64,000 bases of DNA, taken from assembly GCA_947034895.1 (NCBI GenBank), contig OX344764.1, positions 5,394,001 through 5,458,000 on the forward strand. Reading direction: 5' to 3'. A program made the position numbers and the translations under genes. Below are positions 58,436-64,000 of the stretch, one piece after another. The notes under the pieces are model-generated. The model saw nothing but the letters and a program-made list of their open reading frames with translations, ran no database searches and was not told where the DNA came from. This DNA comes from Rhytidiadelphus loreus (Eukaryota > Streptophyta > Bryopsida > Hypnales > Hylocomiaceae). Every line of letters starts with the position of its first letter. Positions within the stretch are counted from its first letter, which is position 1.

Positions 58436-61400
58436 TCTATTGATGTCCAGAATCCCCCTTAATTTAATAAAATTTCAATAAAAAGAACATCTGATTGTTG
58501 GCACTCCTACCAAATTCTTCATTACATCAGCTAATTACTACCATTTTTGTATGTTATTTGATTTCAAAAAGTTACCAATTCAAAAAAATTCCAATTAATA
58601 TTAAATATCTACAAATATTTAGATTGAAGCATTTGAATGACTTAGTGATAATGCATTAAATATTCAAACATGGATGTAATGTAGGTTGATATGACAGTAC
58701 ACAATAAAAATAAATGTTGTACCTAGTATGGTAATTCAAAAATTAGGTATGTGATAGAGTAAGAATATATATAGGATTCAACAAACATTATAAACATTGA
58801 AATACTATGTATCCACAGTATTTTATATAGTTTAGTTGGTGAAAATGATAGTTCTTGTGACTCCATAATAAACTAAATTAATTCAAAGACAACTTGTAGA
58901 AGCTTCTTTACATAAGTTTTGGAGAATCTATATTATATGTACTACTCAAAATCTTGTTGAACTTCTAAAGGACTACCGAAGGTATATTTTTCTTCAAAAA
59001 ACATTTATAATTGTCATGGATCTCTATTGCATTTAATGAACAAAACAAAAAATGATTCTCTTGAAAATATAACAAGTATATGTGGGGTCTTAGGTATAAA
59101 AACATGTACTACAAATTTCATGAAGTTTGATTGTACATACTAAATGATATTTAAATTTGAAGGGGAATAAAATATTTATTTGTATCCTCTCCGAGAATTC
59201 TAGATGACTTTTATTGTTATTTGTAGAAAAAAGTTGTGCTATAAATTTTGAATTTAAATATCTATTCTCCTTGAGAACATGATAGGCATATCTCTACTCA
59301 TTTTTAAGGGGAAAAAAATGAGGATCACATAGAAAATAATCTCACAATGCAAGTACGTCCTAAGAAATGTTGGCTCTAGACTAGATGTTTTTGCAAGCAC
59401 ATTTTCCATCATAGAGAGAGAGAAGAATTAGAAATAATTCCAACCACATCCAATATGGATTCTACATTAGAAACACAAAGATCCCAGTTGTGCTTAGTTT
59501 GTCCGAGAGTTTGTCTCAAAGGTAGAGATTAAACATTCACAACTCTTTAATTTCATCATATGCTTTCAAAATCCAAAAATCCCAATGGTATATGGATTTG
59601 TTTATTTATCTTAGCTGAATAAAAAAATTTCCAATCTTTGTTGAAATTAGAAAGCTAATGTAAGCATTCAAGAGCCTAAGACATTGGGTATCATTGAATA
59701 AATGGTCCCATTATGTTATCCTTTTTTTCCTTTCATGTTCTCAACTACAGTTCCTTCCATAGGAATTGTCTCCAATTCTTTGTAGACAACTTTAGAGGCT
59801 TTGTGTGTTCTCAATTTTTGGGAATAATGAATTTAGTTTTTTATATTGTTAGAAGCATAGTTTGAAGGTCTTTCTGAAGGTATATTACATATTAGATTTG
59901 AAGAAAAATCTCTCAATAGCTATTTCCAAATGTTCCAAATTTCTAAGTCAATATTGTGCTAAGATCTCACATTTTTTCTAATTACTTCACCTATTGTAGA
60001 GATTCTTTAAATTCAAAGAATGTTCCATTGCCAAATTATCCCCCTTAATTTTATTTTGCAAAAAATTAGCTCTAACTTCTAAACTATAAATTTGATTTAC
60101 TAGAAAATGATAAACACACAAAGCTTTCCAAATTCAACATCTAATAAAAAAGAGTTTCAAAAACTCATGGCAAAAATTGAAAAAATAGCAACCTACTCAA
60201 ACTCCCATTTGTGTTTTGAGGAACAAATGATCCTTTGAGGATTAGAATCAAATGCCAAGTCTATAGAATGGGAAATGTCTATCATATTTCTATAACGCAC
60301 ATTTTAATTTCAAACTTATTCTTGAGATTTTGACACAGACACACATACAGAGACATACACACATTATATATAAGTCTATTGTGCTAATTGTAATACTTTT
60401 AGGTTTAATTCTTTTTTGTTAATATTGAACACTCAAAATTAATGATTTAGAGCTAAATTTATGTAGTCTATTTCTACAATAGGGAGGCATGTCTTATATT
60501 AGATTCATCTAAGAATACATTATTTGATGTCCTCCACATTTATACAAATAGGGCTCTCTAGTGCACACACTTTTGAACATTGAAGATGGTTTCAAGCTCA
60601 TTCTTTCAATGAAATCTCATTACAATTAATCAAGTCCTTATAAATTATCAAAATTTTAATTGTTTTTAAATTATTTTTCCTATTTTCTACAAAGTAAAAT
60701 ATTAAAGTACCTATTTTCTTATGATTTTACACTTTTCTAATCCTCTTGCTTAGAGAATTTTTCTATGTTTTTCCTTCCAAGAATTACCATCTTCTGAAGG
60801 TGTATATATTGACAATATTTTCTTATATTTTTAATTATTAGTTCTAATTTTAAAGTACTTCCTACCAAAGCATGAAAACTATGAAAATGCTATAAAATTA
60901 GTCAAATGTTGTTTCTTGCAATCACTGAGACAAACATATTAAATCCTAATAATCCAAGGATTTCTAAACAAAACTGAAGTGTACCATCAAATATATCTTT
61001 AATCACCTTCTCAAGTTTTTTATCTAAAAAGATTATGTAATGCACAATGGACAAAAATGATCTATATTGCCAAATTTAAATAATTATTTGTAAATATTTA
61101 TCAAATCAATTTGAAAGAGTTTTACTTTGACAATTCATCAAAAATATAATTTATACTTTAGAATATGGTGTGATATTTTTACAATTGACAAAAAAATCAA
61201 TTTAAATTGATTAGCAAAAAAATGGTCAAAGACTGATCATGAAAACATCATTACTTTTCCTAATAGTAAATATTTAGCACTTAATTAAAAAAATATTGTA
61301 GATTCTATATTTATTTTATTAGAAAAGAGTTAATCAATAACAATTTCAAATTGTAATACTTCTATTCAAAGATAATATACTTTTCTACTTATAAAAAAGA

Positions 61401-62660
61401 GATGGAATATTTTTTTGCCCTTCCAAAACACTACCTAAGTCAATAATAACAACAAAATGGTTACATAGGCCATTTAGGACTAGTGTAGATTTCAATGCCC
61501 CATGCATCAATGAAAATTGTTAGCATTAGAAATGTATGCAATCTTTATCTTCATAATAGATGAAGACAAGAGAGAAACTTACCTACATATGTGTTCATCT
61601 CAATTCATTTTAGAAGAAATTGATCTTGGAAATTATTATCTACCAACTCCTTTCCTAAGTTTTTGCTATGGGGAATGTGATTTCTGTCATAATATTAAAT
61701 GTTTGAAAGTTTGGAAATTTATAGTTTCACTTCTAAAACTCTTTTAAATCCAAAATAGTCTTTAGGTGTTTGAAGCATTCAACATAAATGATTAGATTTT
61801 GATTTTTCTTCTCTCGTTTTTTTCTTCAAATTGGAAAATTAAACAACTTTCTAAAGTTCAATCAAATTTTTACAAAGACCCAATGATTGGCTAAATTTTA
61901 TTTTTCTTACCTCCAATTGAATAGGTGGAGTGCAACATAATATTGCTTTCAAAATTTGCATACTTCTTCCTAACTTGAGGTTTTACTCAAATCTAAAGTC
62001 TTTAGATCTTTTTGCAACTGAGTAGGATTTGACTTATGAAGCTTGAAAGCTTGACAAAGCCACATTTTCAAAAGCTAGAGCAACTTTTAAATAAACATTG
62101 TGTTGCTCTTTGCTTGGTCATATTTCACATATATTATTTTTTGATGTAAATTTTTTAGGCAAGACCCTTTGTCAATGGTAGTTAAGAATAAGATCCTATA
62201 GTAAAAAATTATAACAAGTGGATAAATTTTGATTTATAAACCTATTTTAGAAGGTGTTGTTTATTAGCAATTTTTGGAGTATTTTCTAATTTTTGACCTA
62301 AAGAACTTTGGGAATTAAGTATCCTTTATTAAAATATATTAAAAAATCAACATTTTTGTATACAAAATACATTGAATAATTGATGAAAATACATAAAAAT
62401 ACTTAAAAATTTGGATTTAGGGACATAAAAAGTTTAAAAGTTATCAATACATATAAAAATTGGTGTCATTGCATTGTGCATGACATTCAACCATAGCTTG
62501 ACCCCAAACTATCTTAAAAAACACATAAAGTACGATTATTTTGTCAAGAAGAACAAAAGAAGAAATACTTTGGTCTTAAGGGGAACAATACAAATGAAAA
62601 CTTTGTTGGAGACAATTCTCCACCACATAAATGTCCAAATGACAACCAACTTCAAAAGGT
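58436..62660. other. AT-rich non-coding stretch
   Basis: No supported gene. Only short chance frames; nothing with splice pattern or domain content. The composition is like decayed transposon DNA. Confidence 0.55.
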
Positions 62661-62663
62661 TGT

Positions 62664-62960
62664 AGTCACTTTCGCAAGCTTTGACATAGGCATGTTATTG
62701 TATTTCTACTAACTACGTCACATGACATACTTAGAGATTATCTATGTCAAAAAAATTTAGCCTTTGGCAAGCTTTAATTTGACCAAGCAATGTTAGGATA
62801 TTTCTACTAGGTACATGACATAAATGTAGATATTGATTACTTACTTCAAAAACTAGCCTTTCGCAAACTTTGACAGAAAACTTCCTACTCCATGTGAAGA
62901 TAGATAACAACTACTCAACTAAAAGCTATCGTCTTTGACAAGCGTTGATGCAGTAATGTA
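62664..62960. repeat. Tandem repeat, ~110-bp unit, three copies
   Basis: Units share CTTTCGCAAGCTTTGACA followed by ATGTTAGGATATTTCTACTA and TACATGACATA (starting near 62668, 62761 and 62861), with a partial copy near 62935. Confidence 0.6.
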
Positions 62961-63124
62961 ATTGAGGTAATTCAACATAAGTTTACTACCCCACAAGTGC
63001 GCCAAGAATAAGGGTTTACGTCCAAAATTTATGGTCTTTGACAGACTCTAGTCTTCAATCTGGCAGGACAGAGACAATAGACGCCCCAATATCAATCAAA
63101 TGGGTCAAGTAATTTAATTCAAGT

Positions 63125-63310
63125 TAAAGTTCTGTACGATGACTGCAAGATCTTAATTTTAACATAGCTCTGTAAAGATTGGACCTCTTCTATACAATGA
63201 CTAGATTGTTTAGCTCTGTAAAGATTGGCCCTAGTGAGCTTGTCTATCAATTTCTTCTGTTTTGTACAGTGACTTGATCTTGATCGTTTAGGTGTGTAAA
63301 GATTGGACCT
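63125..63310. repeat. Tandem repeat, ~55-95-bp unit, three copies
   Basis: GTGTAAAGATTGGACCT preceded by a TACAATGACTAGAT-type word occurs near 63170, 63215 and 63294; spacing varies. Confidence 0.55.
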
Positions 63311-64000
63311 TGTGAGTCTGCCTCTGGATTCCTTTTAATTTTGGTGTTGTCTTGCAACATCGATTCACCTTTTTGCATGACAAATGATACTTGTGGAGCA
63401 TGTGAGGTCATCTGTCTATCTCAGTCGTGGTGACACAAAGTCCATCCGAATTCATCTCCACAACTTATGACATCTATTTTTTTGCATTTGTAGCATTTGT
63501 CAATCCAATGAGACTTCTGCACCCTAACGAATTATAATCGGAAACTGCTAATGTTGCTGGTAGCTTCAGGTTGAGAGCTTTTCTAGCTGGAACCATCAAT
63601 TGAAACTTTTTTCTTAAAACGAAAATCAAGTTCAAAAGGCATAGACACCAAGCATATTCTTTTCTGTTTTGCAATGAAACGTTGGATTATACAGAATGTT
63701 GTTGTAATTCTCAACTCGTGATTAATATATCGTCAATTGTGGAATACAAGCCCCAAAAGTTGTGGGATATATCGATCTTCACAAAGGTCTTACTGATTTC
63801 AAGCCCCAGTAATATTGAAATATTGCCAATATTTAACCAAATTATTGATGTTTAATACTTCTGAAGAAACCAAGTGAATCAACGTCACCCATTGATCGAT
63901 CCAGCTCGCCCGCCCACAGTCGAGCATATTCTTCACGACCTCACTTGCGGGTCGTGGTAATGAAACTGCTACATCGACATTATGTCTCTTTCATATTGTC
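63311..64000. other. Right edge, composition rising, no gene defined
   Basis: The last ~150 bases become GC-richer and contain a short inverted repeat (CACGACC ... GGTCGTG near 63936-63957). A gene may begin beyond the window, but no exon can be supported here. Confidence 0.35.

Overview
The window is nuclear DNA of a land plant. Two intron-rich, higher-GC genes sit inside long, very AT-rich stretches full of decayed repeats. Introns are mostly about 80-900 bases with GT-AG ends. Both proteins are plant-type: a synaptotagmin/E-Syt-like tether and a MOM1-like chromatin protein. The single C2 domain of the first and the ancestral-looking architecture of the second suggest a seed-free plant, perhaps a bryophyte, but the sequence alone does not prove the lineage.

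Layout: 1-6 kb is AT-rich and holds a palindrome-cored satellite array (2540-4290) flanked by an inverted repeat. 5.9-6.4 kb is a foldback element. 6.6-7.8 kb is gene-like but unassigned. 8.2-13.9 kb (+) is an 11-exon gene for a 595-residue SMP/C2 membrane-contact protein. 15.3-34.7 kb (-) is one very large gene, converging on the first. I join 28 coding exons in frame into a protein of about 3,400 residues.

The large protein reads, from the N terminus: acidic/basic disordered region, small Cys cluster, PWWP-like module, acidic region, PHD finger 1, PHD finger 2, two chromodomains, a SNF2-type ATPase with every catalytic motif ruined, a coding minisatellite, a MOM1-type helical region, coiled coils with a CMM2-like motif, and a C-terminal SUMO-interacting motif. 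In Arabidopsis, MOM1 is a transcriptional silencing factor derived from CHD3 remodelers. This gene looks like an intermediate: CHD3 reader domains are kept, the motor is dead and the CMM2-like motif is present.

35-64 kb is a repeat landscape with no convincing protein gene. It has a 9 kb inverted pair of LTR-like arms carrying TATA boxes (35417-44496), one arm interrupted by 2.8 kb flanked by a 5-bp repeat. It also has several tandem arrays, a perfect 66-bp palindrome, a second inverted pair (50.3-51.1 and 55.1-56.2 kb), a CACTA-type element with intact ends (53169-54077), a TA-flanked MITE (55393-55759), and three copies of a MITE-like family with an internal CGTATC-type minisatellite. All coordinates, splice sites and homology calls were made by eye.
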